From: Actinomadura oligospora ATCC 43269
Lineage (GTDB): Bacteria > Actinomycetota > Actinomycetes > Streptosporangiales > Streptosporangiaceae
Length of the DNA: 64,000 nucleotides
Reading direction: 5' to 3'
Assembly (NCBI RefSeq): GCF_000518265.1
Contig: NZ_KI912410.1
Span: forward strand, 228,774-292,773
Shown: in pieces, positions 1 to 8,329 of the stretch
Position numbering within the stretch: position 1 is the stretch's first letter
How the letters are laid out: the number at the start of each line of letters is the position of its first letter
Position numbers and translations under genes: made by a program
The notes under the pieces: generated by a model
Databases searched by the model: none
The model's input: only the letters and a program-made list of their open reading frames with translations
What the model was told of the DNA's origin: nothing

Positions 1-890
1 CGCGTTGGTGAGTGGAATATTCGCGGCGGGGTTGCGGGCTAGCAATGCCGCGACCTGTTCTTCCGCCCCAACCTGCTGCAAGATGTCCAGCAGCTCAGCC
101 ACATCAGCTGCATTGGTGAGGGGGAGGCACGCGGCGGCACGGCCGGTGAGCGTCGCGGCCTGCTCCTCTGCCCCCACCTGCCGCAGGCTGTCCACCAGCT
201 CGGCCACGTCGGACGGGAGGGGGAGGGGGCTTTGCATGGCGACCCGCTTGGTGAGCGCAGCGACCTGCGCATTTGCTCCCACTCTTTGCAGGCTGTCCAG
301 CAAATCGGCCACGCCGGACGTGCTGGTGAGGGGAGCGTGTGCTGCGGGGTCGCGGGCCAGCAAGACGGCGATCTGTTCCTCCGCCCCCACCTGTCGCAGC
401 TGGCGCAGCAGGCCAGTCACACGGAACAACTCGTTGATAGGGGTGTGCGCTGCGGCCCGTTCGGCGAGCACAGAGACCAGCTCGCCTGCCCCTGCCTGCC
501 ACAGCACGTCCAGTGACAAGGTCACGTTGGACAAGTTGAGGAAAGCGCTGTGCGCGGCGGTGCGCTTGGCCAGCGCAGCGACCTGCTCGCTTGCCCCAGC
601 CTTCCGCAGGCTGACCAAGAGCCTGGCCACGCCGAGCAGGGCGATGGCAGGAACGTGTACGGCGGCGCGCTTGGCCAGCGCAGCGACCTGCTCCTCCGCC
701 CCCACCTCCCGCAGGCCGCTCAGCAGTTCGGCTATGGCGGAGGCGTCGGTGAGGGCGGTGTGTGTGGCGGGGGCGCGGGCCAGTAAGACCATGACCTGCT
801 CCTCCGCCCCCACCTTCCGCAAGATCTTCAGCAAACGGGCCACGCCGACCGGGTCAGTAAGGGAGCTGTGCGTTGCAGCCCAATGAGCGG
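1..890 (-). repeat. 108-bp coding repeats (36-residue units)
   Basis: Within the left-edge gene, a segment encoding GAEEQVAAL-type residues recurs about every 108 bp, for example at 688-708 and 796-816. At least eight diverged units are visible and the array continues past the window start. Divergence is enough that the copies are not simple recent duplications. Confidence 0.75.
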
Positions 891-2496
891 CGTGACGGTC
901 GGTGGGGTGCACCTGTTGCAGGAGTTTGACCAGCTTGTAAGCGGCGTGCGAGTCGCCGTAGCCGGTGGCATGTTTGTAGAGCTGGGCCGCGTCACGGAGC
1001 AGTCCGCGCTCCTCGGCTGCTCTTGCGAGGGTGTCCAGGTCGTCGGGGCAGGCGCGTGCGGCGGCTGCGGTCCAGAAAGCGGGCGGGGGAATCTGATCGG
1101 CGCGGTGGTGGCGGCCATGTTGTTCCAGGTAGTCGGCTAGCCGGTACGTCGGCCCGCCTTCACCCATCGCGCCGTCTGCTGCGGTTGAGGGGTGGTTGGC
1201 GCGGCGGGCCGAGGGGATACGAGCAGGGCCTATGCGGGTAACCGGTCCGCGAGCCCCCTTGCAGGGCTCACTGGTGTAGGCCAACGCATCCTCCAGCCAG
1301 TTCTCTCTGAGCCCGTTCCATTGCAGGTCGGTCAGGTAGGCGGGTGCGGCGGCCTCCAACAGTGCGTGCGGTAAAGCGTTGCGATGTCCCATCCGGCGGG
1401 CGTCCATCGCCGCTTCGATGACGGCCCGGGACGCAGCCGGGGCGTCGTTCAGGCGAGCCAGCAGCTTCGGCGCGCCGGCCAGGTACTGGGTGATGTGCCC
1501 GCCTTCGGCCTGCCCCACCGCGCTGGCCAGCCGCGCATCGGCCTCGGCTGCCTGAGTCATGGCGTGCAGGTCAGCGCCTTGAAAGGTCTCGGGTACCCGG
1601 ATGGTCGCGCTGTCCAGAAGCTGGGTCACCTGCGTGCCTGGACGACGGGTCAGTGCCGCGTGATGTTCGGGCCATAGTGTGCCAAGCACCAATACCGGGG
1701 CGCGGGTTGGATCGGTCAGAAGGCTGTGCAGCTTGGCCGCGATCTGCTCGGGGAAGTCATCGGGGGCGTCAAGGTATTCCTGGGTCTCGTTCAGCCATAC
1801 CACCGTGGATGGCCCAACCTGGTCCAGCCCCGCGACCGCCGCCTTTGGCCGAGTCGGGTCGAAGGGATGCCACAGTCGCCACCTACCCGTCTGCCGCAGC
1901 GGCTCCAGCGCCTCCCACAGGGCTCGGGTCTTGCCCGCCGACGACCCCGCAACCAGCACCGCCATCCTGCTCTGCCCACAGCGGGCGTGGTCGACCACCG
2001 CAGCCAGCCAGTCGTCATGGGCCCGCCGCACATAAGGCGGCAGCGGCGGCACCCCGGCCGTCTCGTCCGAAACGATCGGCCGGTGCACATGTAGGTCGAA
2101 CGGGTCACGGACCTGATCCAACGGCGTGCCGAGCGGGATGGAGGTCTGGGCTTGCAGCCATAGGTCTCGGGTGCGAGCGGCGGCCTCGTCCGCGTCCTGG
2201 CGGGCTAGGCGCGCCAGGACGCGGGCGACTGCCACGGTGTCGGGCTGCGATGGCGGAACCGCCGCCGCGGCGATGATGCGGTGGATGGTGTCACGGCCCG
2301 GCCAGCCAGCCACCTCCGCCGTCCCGTCGTGCTCGCACCCGCGATGGATCGTGTCCAGCGACGGGGCCCCAGCTTGCTGATAGAGCCAGTACACCCAGTC
2401 CTTCAGCTCACGCAATGGACCGGGCGGCAGCGCTGGCTGCTTGATTCGCCGCTGAGAGCTGCGCTTGCCGTCTGCCCCGTGGTCGTCGCCGCTCAT
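1..2496 (-). CDS. HTH / P-loop NTPase / 36-residue helical repeat protein (C-terminus off the left edge)
   Basis: One uninterrupted minus-strand frame of 832 codons; every codon was read and no stop was found. The start is the ATG at 2496. Residues about 22-95 look like a divergent helix-turn-helix domain of the kind that opens many actinobacterial STAND-like proteins (LRELKDWVYWLYQQAG). A Walker A motif, AGSSAGKTRALWEAL, lies at residues about 183-197, with a Walker-B-like strand (TVVWLNETQEYL) near 231-242. A helical linker follows. From about residue 535 to the edge there are eight or so 36-residue repeats with consensus VAxLLxxLRQVGAEEQVAAL. The codon use is a little less GC-extreme than in the neighbours. 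It may be a signalling or conflict ATPase with a helical sensor domain, but its function is unknown. Some family members are likely annotated as TPR proteins. Confidence 0.85.
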   Translation of the reverse strand, partial: MSGDDHGADGKRSSQRRIKQPALPPGPLRELKDWVYWLYQQAGAPSLDTIHRGCEHDGTAEVAGWPGRDTIHRIIAAAAVPPSQPDTVAVARVLARLARQDADEAAARTRDLWLQAQTSIPLGTPLDQVRDPFDLHVHRPIVSDETAGVPPLPPYVRRAHDDWLAAVVDHARCGQSRMAVLVAGSSAGKTRALWEALEPLRQTGRWRLWHPFDPTRPKAAVAGLDQVGPSTVVWLNETQEYLDAPDDFPEQIAAKLHSLLTDPTRAPVLVLGTLWPEHHAALTRRPGTQVTQLLDSATIRVPETFQGADLHAMTQAAEADARLASAVGQAEGGHITQYLAGAPKLLARLNDAPAASRAVIEAAMDARRMGHRNALPHALLEAAAPAYLTDLQWNGLRENWLEDALAYTSEPCKGARGPVTRIGPARIPSARRANHPSTAADGAMGEGGPTYRLADYLEQHGRHHRADQIPPPAFWTAAAARACPDDLDTLARAAEERGLLRDAAQLYKHATGYGDSHAAYKLVKLLQQVHPTDRHAAHWAATHSSLTDPVGVARLLKILRKVGAEEQVMVLLARAPATHTALTDASAIAELLSGLREVGAEEQVAALAKRAAVHVPAIALLGVARLLVSLRKAGASEQVAALAKRTAAHSAFLNLSNVTLSLDVLWQAGAGELVSVLAERAAAHTPINELFRVTGLLRQLRQVGAEEQIAVLLARDPAAHAPLTSTSGVADLLDSLQRVGANAQVAALTKRVAMQSPLPLPSDVAELVDSLRQVGAEEQAATLTGRAAACLPLTNAADVAELLDILQQVGAEEQVAALLARNPAANIPLTNA

Positions 2497-2643
2497 CGCA
2501 CCATCATCGCGCCGCGTCGCGCTCGCCTCCTTTGAAATGGGGCGTTTGCCAACAACGGTCACGGACTCATCGCACCCCAGCATCGCCCTCCCAGACGGCT
2601 AAAGGCTGATCCAAGACCGACATCAACCTTGGGAAGGGTTCGC

Positions 2644-2829
2644 GTGCTCACCACCGTTCAGATCATGGGATTGTTGCTGGCCGCCTCGGTTGCGATCCAC
2701 ATCGCCACCACCATCGCTTTGCTCGCCCGCTGGGCCGGAGTCGGGGCCGCCAGCGCCGCCCTCACGGGTGCGGGAGCCGCTGCCACCAGCCTTGGCCTGT
2801 ATCTCGCCGCGATCGCCGCCTACCACTGA
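2644..2829 (+). CDS. Small two-helix membrane protein
   Basis: A 61-residue protein made almost entirely of two hydrophobic segments (IMGLLLAASVAIHIATTIAL and ALTGAGAAATSLGLYLAAIA). The GTG at 2644 is preferred because GGGAAGGG lies at 2631-2638 just upstream; a TTG at 2629 would overlap that ribosome-binding site. It is divergent from the NTPase gene and lies inside the presumed island. Small proteins of this kind occur near mobile elements in actinomycetes, but I do not recognise a specific family. Confidence 0.6.
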   Translation: MLTTVQIMGLLLAASVAIHIATTIALLARWAGVGAASAALTGAGAAATSLGLYLAAIAAYH

Positions 2830-2951
2830 CTACTGCGGCTCGCGCGCCTTCCCCGATCTGTTCCGGCCCTGTTCCGTGAGGCATCCGGAGACGTTGAGAG
2901 ACAACGAGGGGTGACGAGGGCTTGCATAGCAGACCAGGTGGCGGAGCGAGA
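2830..2951. other. Probable junction segment
   Basis: This non-coding stretch lies between the small membrane gene and the dehydrogenase remnant. No tRNA, integrase or clear direct repeat is visible, but the join between island DNA and core chromosome must lie here or just downstream. Confidence 0.4.
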
Positions 2952-3053
2952 GAGTTGATCAAGGCTGTGGGGAGCACGTCCGAGAACACGCAGATCTACG
3001 AGGGCACCAACCAGATCCAGCGCATGGTCATGGCCCGCCAGCTCCTCAAGTAG
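2952..3053 (+). pseudogene. Acyl-CoA dehydrogenase C-terminal remnant
   Basis: The frame ending at the TAG 3051-3053 encodes TQIYEGTNQIQRMVMARQLLK, split here as TQIYEGTNQIQ and RMVMARQLLK. This is the hallmark C-terminal helix of acyl-CoA dehydrogenases (EGTNQIQR motif). No other part of a roughly 380-residue dehydrogenase lies upstream; the sequence changes to unrelated DNA and then to the small membrane gene. The open frame extends a little further upstream without recognisable homology, so the exact break is uncertain. It is best read as the stump left by an insertion or deletion. Confidence 0.75.
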
Positions 3054-3070
3054 GCCCCGGAACCACAGAA

Positions 3071-3102
3071 CGCGCCTCGATTCCGGTGGGAGTCGGGGCG
3101 CG
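3071..3102. terminator. Bidirectional hairpin terminator
   Basis: Arms 3071-3084 and 3089-3102 form a 14-bp stem (two G-U pairs on one strand) around the loop GGTG. It sits between the dehydrogenase remnant and the convergent LCP gene. The minus-strand side is followed by a T-rich stretch. Confidence 0.6.
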
Positions 3103-3114
3103 TCTGTCGTCCGG

Positions 3115-4830
3115 CTACTTGCAGAGTTTGTCGCTGGCGGTCTTGGCCTCGACGGGAGCGTCGGATCCGGAGCCGGACGGCGAGCCCGTCGCGGACGGCC
3201 CGGACGACGGCGTGACGTGGACCTTCTTCGCGCCGTTCCAGTCGTCGCCGACCAGGACCTGCACGCGCGAGCCGAGCCCGCTGACCTGCTTCAGCTTCGC
3301 CCCCGGGATCGCGGCGGCGAGCGTCTTGGCGGAGTCGGCCTTGCCCGGCCCGTACTGGATCAGGGTGGTGGACCGGCCGCGCTCGGCGATGCCCGGGACG
3401 ACCGTGACCTGGAAACCGACCTCGCGCAGGTCGCCACCGGCGCGCGCGGCGAGCCGGGGCGTGCCGACCGCGTTCAGGACGCGGACGTCGATGTCCTTCG
3501 GGGCGATGGTCGGCGCGTCCGGATCGGCGGTCGGGGACGCGGGCTGCGTCGCGGGCGGCTTCGGCGCGGGCTCGGACAGCGGCTTGTCGTGCCGGATCCG
3601 GGAGAAGAGGTCGCCCGCGGCCGACTTGTCCCACTGGACGGTCGACTGCGGCTGCGCCGAGTTCCACAGGACGGTGTTGAAGCCCGGGTTCGACAGCGGG
3701 ACCTTCGCGAACGTGACCCCGTCGGTGGACACGCCCTTCATCTGGTCGGCGAGCTTCGGCAGGTCGTCGGCCAGCTTCTTGTCGACGCGCAGCGAGTGCA
3801 GGGCCGCGCTCAGGAACTTCGTCGACTTCACCGGGTCGCTCAGCGTCTTGCTGCTGAGGGCCTGCTTCATCAGGGACGAGATGAACGCCTGCTGCCGGTC
3901 GATGCGGCCGAGGTCGGTGCCGTCCCCGAGGGTGTAGCGGGCCCGCGAGTACGCGAGCGCCTTCAGGCCGTCCACATGGGACTTCCCGGCGGGGAGCTCG
4001 AGCCCGGACTTCGGGTCGCTGATGGCCTGCTCGGTGCAGACGTCCACGCCGCCGAGCGAGTCGACCATGTTCACGAAGCCGTAGAAGTTGACCTCGACGT
4101 AGTGGTCGATCGGGACATTGGTGGCCTCCTTGATCGTCGCCACCGTGAGGTCGGGGCCGCCGAACTGGTAGGCCCAGGTCAGCTTGCCGTACCGGGCCGG
4201 GATCTCCGCGCCCTTGGCGCCCTCGGACCCGTTCGACCTGTGCGAGGGGATCAGCACGTAGGAGTCGCGCGGCAGGCTGACCACGCTGATCTTGTCGTGG
4301 TTCCGGTTCACGTGGACGAGCATCATCGTGTCCGACCGCTCGCCGGGCTCGTGCCCGAGCCTGGCCTTGCGCTGCTGCTCCCGGGTCAGGCCCTCGCGCC
4401 GGTCGACGCCCGCCACCAGGATGGTCATCGCGCCCTTCGGCGCGTCCTTGGCGCCGCCGAGCCCGCCGACCGCCACCTTGTCGATCGTGCCGGTCACGTA
4501 GTTCTGGAACGCCCAGGCGCCACCGGCCGTGAGCAGCACGAACGCCGACATCGTCCCGGTGATCGCCAGGAATCGCCGCTGCCGCCGCGCGCTCATCACC
4601 GCGCGCGGGCCGAGCCCGGGATCGCCGCCCCGGTCCGGACGGCGCGGGCCGCGCGGCGTGTCCACGGTGACCCGCGGCGCGGGCACCCCGTCCACGGTGA
4701 CCCCGTCGATCTCGCCGTCCTCGGCGGCAGGGGATCCGCCGGGGACCCCGCCCGGCCGTGGCCGGAAGTACCGCTCCAGCGGGTCGTCGCCCCCCCGGGA
4801 ACCACGGTTCGAGTCGTGCCCGTCCGTCAT
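3115..4830 (-). CDS. LytR-CpsA-Psr (LCP) family wall-polymer ligase with LytR_C domain
   Basis: A 571-residue protein. It has a cytoplasmic Pro/Arg-rich N-terminus of about 85 residues and one membrane helix at about 88-108. The extracellular LCP domain follows from about residue 134 (TILVAGVDRREG, RSDTMMLVHVN, VSLPRDSYV, ARYTLGDGTDLGRIDRQQAF, with the usual acidic and Arg residues). A LytR_C domain lies near 420-515 (IDVRVLNAVGTPRLAARAG). LCP enzymes transfer lipid-linked glycopolymers to peptidoglycan or arabinogalactan-type acceptors. It lies divergently from a GT2 gene in an envelope-polymer region and has a paralog at 49610-51058. Confidence 0.93.
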   Translation of the reverse strand: MTDGHDSNRGSRGGDDPLERYFRPRPGGVPGGSPAAEDGEIDGVTVDGVPAPRVTVDTPRGPRRPDRGGDPGLGPRAVMSARRQRRFLAITGTMSAFVLLTAGGAWAFQNYVTGTIDKVAVGGLGGAKDAPKGAMTILVAGVDRREGLTREQQRKARLGHEPGERSDTMMLVHVNRNHDKISVVSLPRDSYVLIPSHRSNGSEGAKGAEIPARYGKLTWAYQFGGPDLTVATIKEATNVPIDHYVEVNFYGFVNMVDSLGGVDVCTEQAISDPKSGLELPAGKSHVDGLKALAYSRARYTLGDGTDLGRIDRQQAFISSLMKQALSSKTLSDPVKSTKFLSAALHSLRVDKKLADDLPKLADQMKGVSTDGVTFAKVPLSNPGFNTVLWNSAQPQSTVQWDKSAAGDLFSRIRHDKPLSEPAPKPPATQPASPTADPDAPTIAPKDIDVRVLNAVGTPRLAARAGGDLREVGFQVTVVPGIAERGRSTTLIQYGPGKADSAKTLAAAIPGAKLKQVSGLGSRVQVLVGDDWNGAKKVHVTPSSGPSATGSPSGSGSDAPVEAKTASDKLCK

Positions 4831-4973
4831 GCTGGCCGCCGCCTCCTGAACACCCCGTGCCGACGCGAGTCCGCACCACTCTAAAGTGGACGGCGGCGAT
4901 TCGTTCGCTTCCTGGACCTCGTGTCCGTGCAGTAACGTGGCGCCGACTTGACCCGCCTTGAACCCAGGATCAG

Positions 4974-6023
4974 ATGAACCCGCCTTCGCATACCCAGAGC
5001 GACCTGCAGGACGTCCGTTCCGCTGAGCACGCCGAGCGCACCTGGCCCGCGGTGTCGGTGGTCATGCCGGTGCTGAACGAGGAACGCCACCTCGACGACG
5101 CGGTCCGGCACACGCTGACCCAGGACTACCCCGGTGAGCTGGAGCTGGTGCTCGCGATCGGGCCGTCCCGCGACCGGACCGAGGAGATCGCGCGCGAGCT
5201 CGCCGCCTCCGACCAGCGGATCCGGGTGGTGTCGAATCCCACCGGACGGACGCCGCAGGGGCTGAACATCGCGATCCGCGCGTCCCAGTACTCGATCATC
5301 GTCCGGGTGGACGGCCACTCGCTGCTGCCGCCGGACTACGTCCGGGCCGCCGTCGAGACGATGGAGCAGACCGGGGCCGACAACGTCGGCGGGATCATGG
5401 CCGCCGAGGGCGTCACGCCGTTCGAGCAGGCCGTGGCGCGGGCCATGACCTCCAAGCTGGGGGTCGGGAACGCGCGGTTCCACACCGGCGGCGAGCCGGG
5501 CGAGGTCGAGACCGTGTACCTCGGGACGTTCCGGCGCAGCGCGCTGGAGCGGGTGGGGTTCTACGACGAGACGTTCGTCCGCGCGCAGGACTGGGAGATG
5601 AACCACCGGATCCGGCAGACCGGCGGGAAGATCTTCTTCACCCCGCGGATGAAGGTCACCTACCGGCCGCGGCCGAACCTGCGGGCGCTGGCCAAGCAGT
5701 ACTACCACACGGGCCGCTGGCGCCGGGTGGTCGGCCGCGAGCACCAGGGCACGCTGAACCTGCGCTACCTCGCGCCGCCGCTGGCGGTCGTGGCGATGGT
5801 CGTGGGCGTGGTGGCCGGGGCGTTCGGGTTCTGGCCGGGCTGGATCCTGCCCGGCGGGTACGCGCTGGCGATGATCGCCGGGGCGGCCCTGGAGGGCCGC
5901 GGGATGCCGTTCGCCGCCTGGCTCCGCCTGCCGCTGGTGTTCGCGACCATGCACATCTCGTGGGGCGTGGGCTTCCTCACCAGTCCGCCCGGACTGGGAC
6001 AGGCCAAACCGAACAAATCCTGA
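4974..6023 (+). CDS. Membrane-associated GT2 glycosyltransferase (ExoA-like)
   Basis: A 349-residue protein. The GT-A fold opens with SVVMPVLNEERHLDDAV at about residue 24. The metal-site region reads VRVDGHSLLPPDYV near residue 105 and the acceptor-side motif is AQDWEMNHRIRQTGGK near 205. The C-terminal hundred residues hold two or three hydrophobic segments. The order of motifs resembles ExoA-type enzymes of exopolysaccharide synthesis. It probably adds a sugar to a lipid-linked glycan at the inner membrane face. The substrate cannot be told from sequence. Confidence 0.88.
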   Translation: MNPPSHTQSDLQDVRSAEHAERTWPAVSVVMPVLNEERHLDDAVRHTLTQDYPGELELVLAIGPSRDRTEEIARELAASDQRIRVVSNPTGRTPQGLNIAIRASQYSIIVRVDGHSLLPPDYVRAAVETMEQTGADNVGGIMAAEGVTPFEQAVARAMTSKLGVGNARFHTGGEPGEVETVYLGTFRRSALERVGFYDETFVRAQDWEMNHRIRQTGGKIFFTPRMKVTYRPRPNLRALAKQYYHTGRWRRVVGREHQGTLNLRYLAPPLAVVAMVVGVVAGAFGFWPGWILPGGYALAMIAGAALEGRGMPFAAWLRLPLVFATMHISWGVGFLTSPPGLGQAKPNKS

Positions 6024-6102
6024 CAATTACCTCCAAGAGGACGTGATCTTGGACCTCCGGGGCTAGGTTGACCGACCAAGCTTCGCTCCCCCGGAGGTGT
6101 TC

Positions 6103-6714
6103 ATGTCCAACGGAGCCCGTCACGGCCTCGGTGTACTGGCGGGGATCCTCGCGATCCCCGCGCTCGGCGCACTCCTGATCTTCGGCGCCCACCGGATCAA
6201 CTCGCAGCAGAACACGATCGCCAGGACCTACAAGGACGGATCGGTCACCGACGGGCTGATCGTCCTGGGCGTGCTGGCGGCCATCGGCCTGGTGGTCGCG
6301 CTGCTGTGCGGATCCCGGCTCTCGCCCCTCGCCTCCCTCATCGCGGGCGCGCCGCTGCTCGGCTACGGCGCGTTCTGGGCGGTCCGCCCGATGCAGGCGC
6401 TCCTCAAGCTGGACGACCTTCCCGGAAGCAAGTCCCAGACCGCCCTCGACTTCGCGGTCGTCGCGCGCAGCGGGCTGCTGCTCGTGCTCGGCGCGGTGCT
6501 GGTGTTCGCGTCCTTCCCGCCCTCGCGCTGGCGCTCCCGCGCGGCCGACGACTCGCTCCCGTTCACCGGCGACGCCGGGGAGCGTCCGGCCGTCGCGTCG
6601 TGGACCCCGCCCGGCGACGCGCCCGTCGCCCCCCGCCAGGACGCCCCGCCGCTGTTCGAGCGTCCGGACCCGGGTCCGTCCGACGCCGGACGGCACGCCG
6701 CGGGCGCCTCGTAA
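6103..6714 (+). CDS. Four-helix membrane protein, paralog of the next gene
   Basis: A 203-residue protein beginning MSNGARHGLGVLAG. The ATG at 6103 is chosen because GGAGG (6093-6097) precedes it by five bases. Four hydrophobic segments span about residues 9-28, 45-68, 73-92 and 120-142, ending in an FPPSRW motif, followed by a disordered Pro/Ala-rich tail. The downstream gene at 6887 starts with the same ten residues and shares topology and the PPSRWR junction, so the two are a tandem duplicate pair. Function unknown. Confidence 0.75.
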   Translation: MSNGARHGLGVLAGILAIPALGALLIFGAHRINSQQNTIARTYKDGSVTDGLIVLGVLAAIGLVVALLCGSRLSPLASLIAGAPLLGYGAFWAVRPMQALLKLDDLPGSKSQTALDFAVVARSGLLLVLGAVLVFASFPPSRWRSRAADDSLPFTGDAGERPAVASWTPPGDAPVAPRQDAPPLFERPDPGPSDAGRHAAGAS

Positions 6715-6886
6715 TCCGAGGTCAGGCGTCGGCCCGCCCCGGGACGGACGTGTTCTCGGCGGCGGGCCGCGCCAACGTTCCGGCCTGACCTGACATTTCC
6801 GACCAACGTCATGGAACGGGGCGCCGCCGAGTCGCGTCCGAACGGTCGGCCCCGCCGCACGGGGCCCGCTCATCCGGAGGTGGCTC

Positions 6887-7579
6887 ATGAGCAACGGTGC
6901 CCGGCACGGTCTCGGCGTCCTCGTGGGGCTCGTCGCGTCCGCGGTGCTCCTCGGCTGGTTCGCCCTGGTGGCGAACCGGTACGCCGACTGGCAGCGCACG
7001 GTCCTGATCCAGTACATGAGGCACGGGACCGGGAGGGGACTGGTCCTCATCCTGGTGGTGGCGCTGCTGGCGGTGCTGCTGGGCGTCCTGTGCCTCCCGC
7101 GCCTGTCGCCGATGGCGTCGCTGATCCCCGGTGTGGTGCTGGTCGTGGTGAACGTCGCCTGGCTGATCGCGCCGAGGTTCGTCATGGACAACGTCGTGAC
7201 GCACGTCAGGGAGCGGTGGATGATGAACTACATCAGCATGCTCTCCACCGGGATGATGCTGCTCGCGGGCCTGGTGCTGATCGTGCTGTCGGTGCCGCCG
7301 TCCCGGTGGCGCGGCCCGATCGCGGGCGGGCCGGGCTCGGGCGTGGCGTTCTCGGGCGTCTCGGGGCCGGGGATGCCCGGCCCGGTGCTGCACGGCCAGG
7401 CCGGTCCGGGGATGACAGGGCCCGCGATGCCGGGCCCCTCCGGAATGCCCGGGCCCTCCGGGATGCCCGGACCGGGAGCGGCGGGCCCTGGGGCCTCGCC
7501 GGGGCCGTTCGGGCAGCCGCCCGCGTACCCGCCCGCGCCGCCGCAGACCCCGCCGGGCACCCCGCCGCCGCCCGCCTAG
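6887..7579 (+). CDS. Four-helix membrane protein with Gly-Met-Pro-rich tail
   Basis: A 230-residue paralog of the preceding gene (same MSNGARHGLGVL start, same four-helix layout, PPSRWRG junction near residue 144). The GGAGGT just upstream of 6887 supports the ATG. The C-terminal eighty residues are a low-complexity collagen-like stretch with several GMPGP/SGMPGPG units, then a Pro-rich end. It stops directly against the convergent glycerophosphodiesterase: the two stop codons abut as TAGCTA at 7577-7582. Function unknown. Confidence 0.75.
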   Translation: MSNGARHGLGVLVGLVASAVLLGWFALVANRYADWQRTVLIQYMRHGTGRGLVLILVVALLAVLLGVLCLPRLSPMASLIPGVVLVVVNVAWLIAPRFVMDNVVTHVRERWMMNYISMLSTGMMLLAGLVLIVLSVPPSRWRGPIAGGPGSGVAFSGVSGPGMPGPVLHGQAGPGMTGPAMPGPSGMPGPSGMPGPGAAGPGASPGPFGQPPAYPPAPPQTPPGTPPPPA

Positions 7580-8329
7580 CTAGCGGACGGCCGCCAGGAC
7601 GCCCGGGACGTCGTTGACGACCATGGCGTCCACCCCGGCCGCCGCGTAGGACGGGGCGTTCTCGGCGGTCGGGCACCACGCCATGAACGTCAGGCCCGCC
7701 TTGTGCGCCATGTCGACGACCTGGTCGAGAGGGCGCAGGCGGGTGTCGGGGTGGTCGAAGCCGCAGGACGCGGTGTGCACGGCGACGGCCTGGAAGCCGA
7801 GCCCGGCGGCGGCCGGGACGCCGTGCCACAGCGGGAACCGCAGCCACGTCAGCAGGCCCAGCGGGACGTCCGGGACCTCGTCCTTCAGGAACGTCAGCAG
7901 GGACGGGTCGAACGAGGTCACCAGCAGCGGACGCCGCCGGGCCTCGCGGCGCAGGATCGGCGCGAGCAGCGCCCCGGTGCGCCGGGACGGGGCGTCCACG
8001 GCGTCCTCGAGGACGGTCTTGACGTCCACGTCGACCGCGACCCCGGGCGGCAGGCCGTCGAAGATCTCCTCCAGCCGGGGCAGCCCGGTCTCCTCGGCGG
8101 TCCGCCCGACGATGAACGCGCCGTCCGGGGTCGTCGGGTCGTGCCGCAGGACGAGCGCGTCGTCGGCGGTCCGGGTGACGTCGATCTCCACCCAGGACGC
8201 GCCCGCGCGGACGGCCGCGAGCATCGACTCCAGGGTGTTCTCCGCGACCGGGACGCCGTCCGGGCCGGGGAGCGTGCCCGCCCCCAGGCCGCGGTGGCCG
8301 ATGACGGCGGGGGGACTGTCGAAGATCAT
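7580..8329 (-). CDS. Glycerophosphodiester phosphodiesterase family protein
   Basis: A 249-residue GDPD TIM-barrel protein. The catalytic HRG is at residues 12-14 (VIGHRGLG), followed by AENTLES (about 30-36), the metal-binding EID (VEIDVTRT, near 47-49) and HDPTTPDG. The late strand AGVDAMVVNDVP is typical of the family. No signal peptide is evident, so it is cytoplasmic. Its start overlaps the stop of the upstream cytidylyltransferase by four bases, so the two are co-translated. It would hydrolyse glycerophosphodiesters to an alcohol and glycerol phosphate, which fits recycling or supply of polyol phosphate for the neighbouring pathway. Confidence 0.88.
   Translation of the reverse strand: MIFDSPPAVIGHRGLGAGTLPGPDGVPVAENTLESMLAAVRAGASWVEIDVTRTADDALVLRHDPTTPDGAFIVGRTAEETGLPRLEEIFDGLPPGVAVDVDVKTVLEDAVDAPSRRTGALLAPILRREARRRPLLVTSFDPSLLTFLKDEVPDVPLGLLTWLRFPLWHGVPAAAGLGFQAVAVHTASCGFDHPDTRLRPLDQVVDMAHKAGLTFMAWCPTAENAPSYAAAGVDAMVVNDVPGVLAAVR

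Noticed and set aside
5..886. 293-codon plus-strand frame with repeated CSSAPTC-like segments
   Set aside because: It is the antisense of the 36-residue repeats of the left-edge gene; its apparent repeats are mirrored from that array.
1..890. CRISPR-like regular repeats
   Set aside because: The period is 108 bp with diverged copies inside an open frame; there are no spacers or cas genes.
2830..2951. tRNA or attachment site at the island junction
   Set aside because: No cloverleaf or tRNA 3' end and no matching direct repeat within the window could be recognised.
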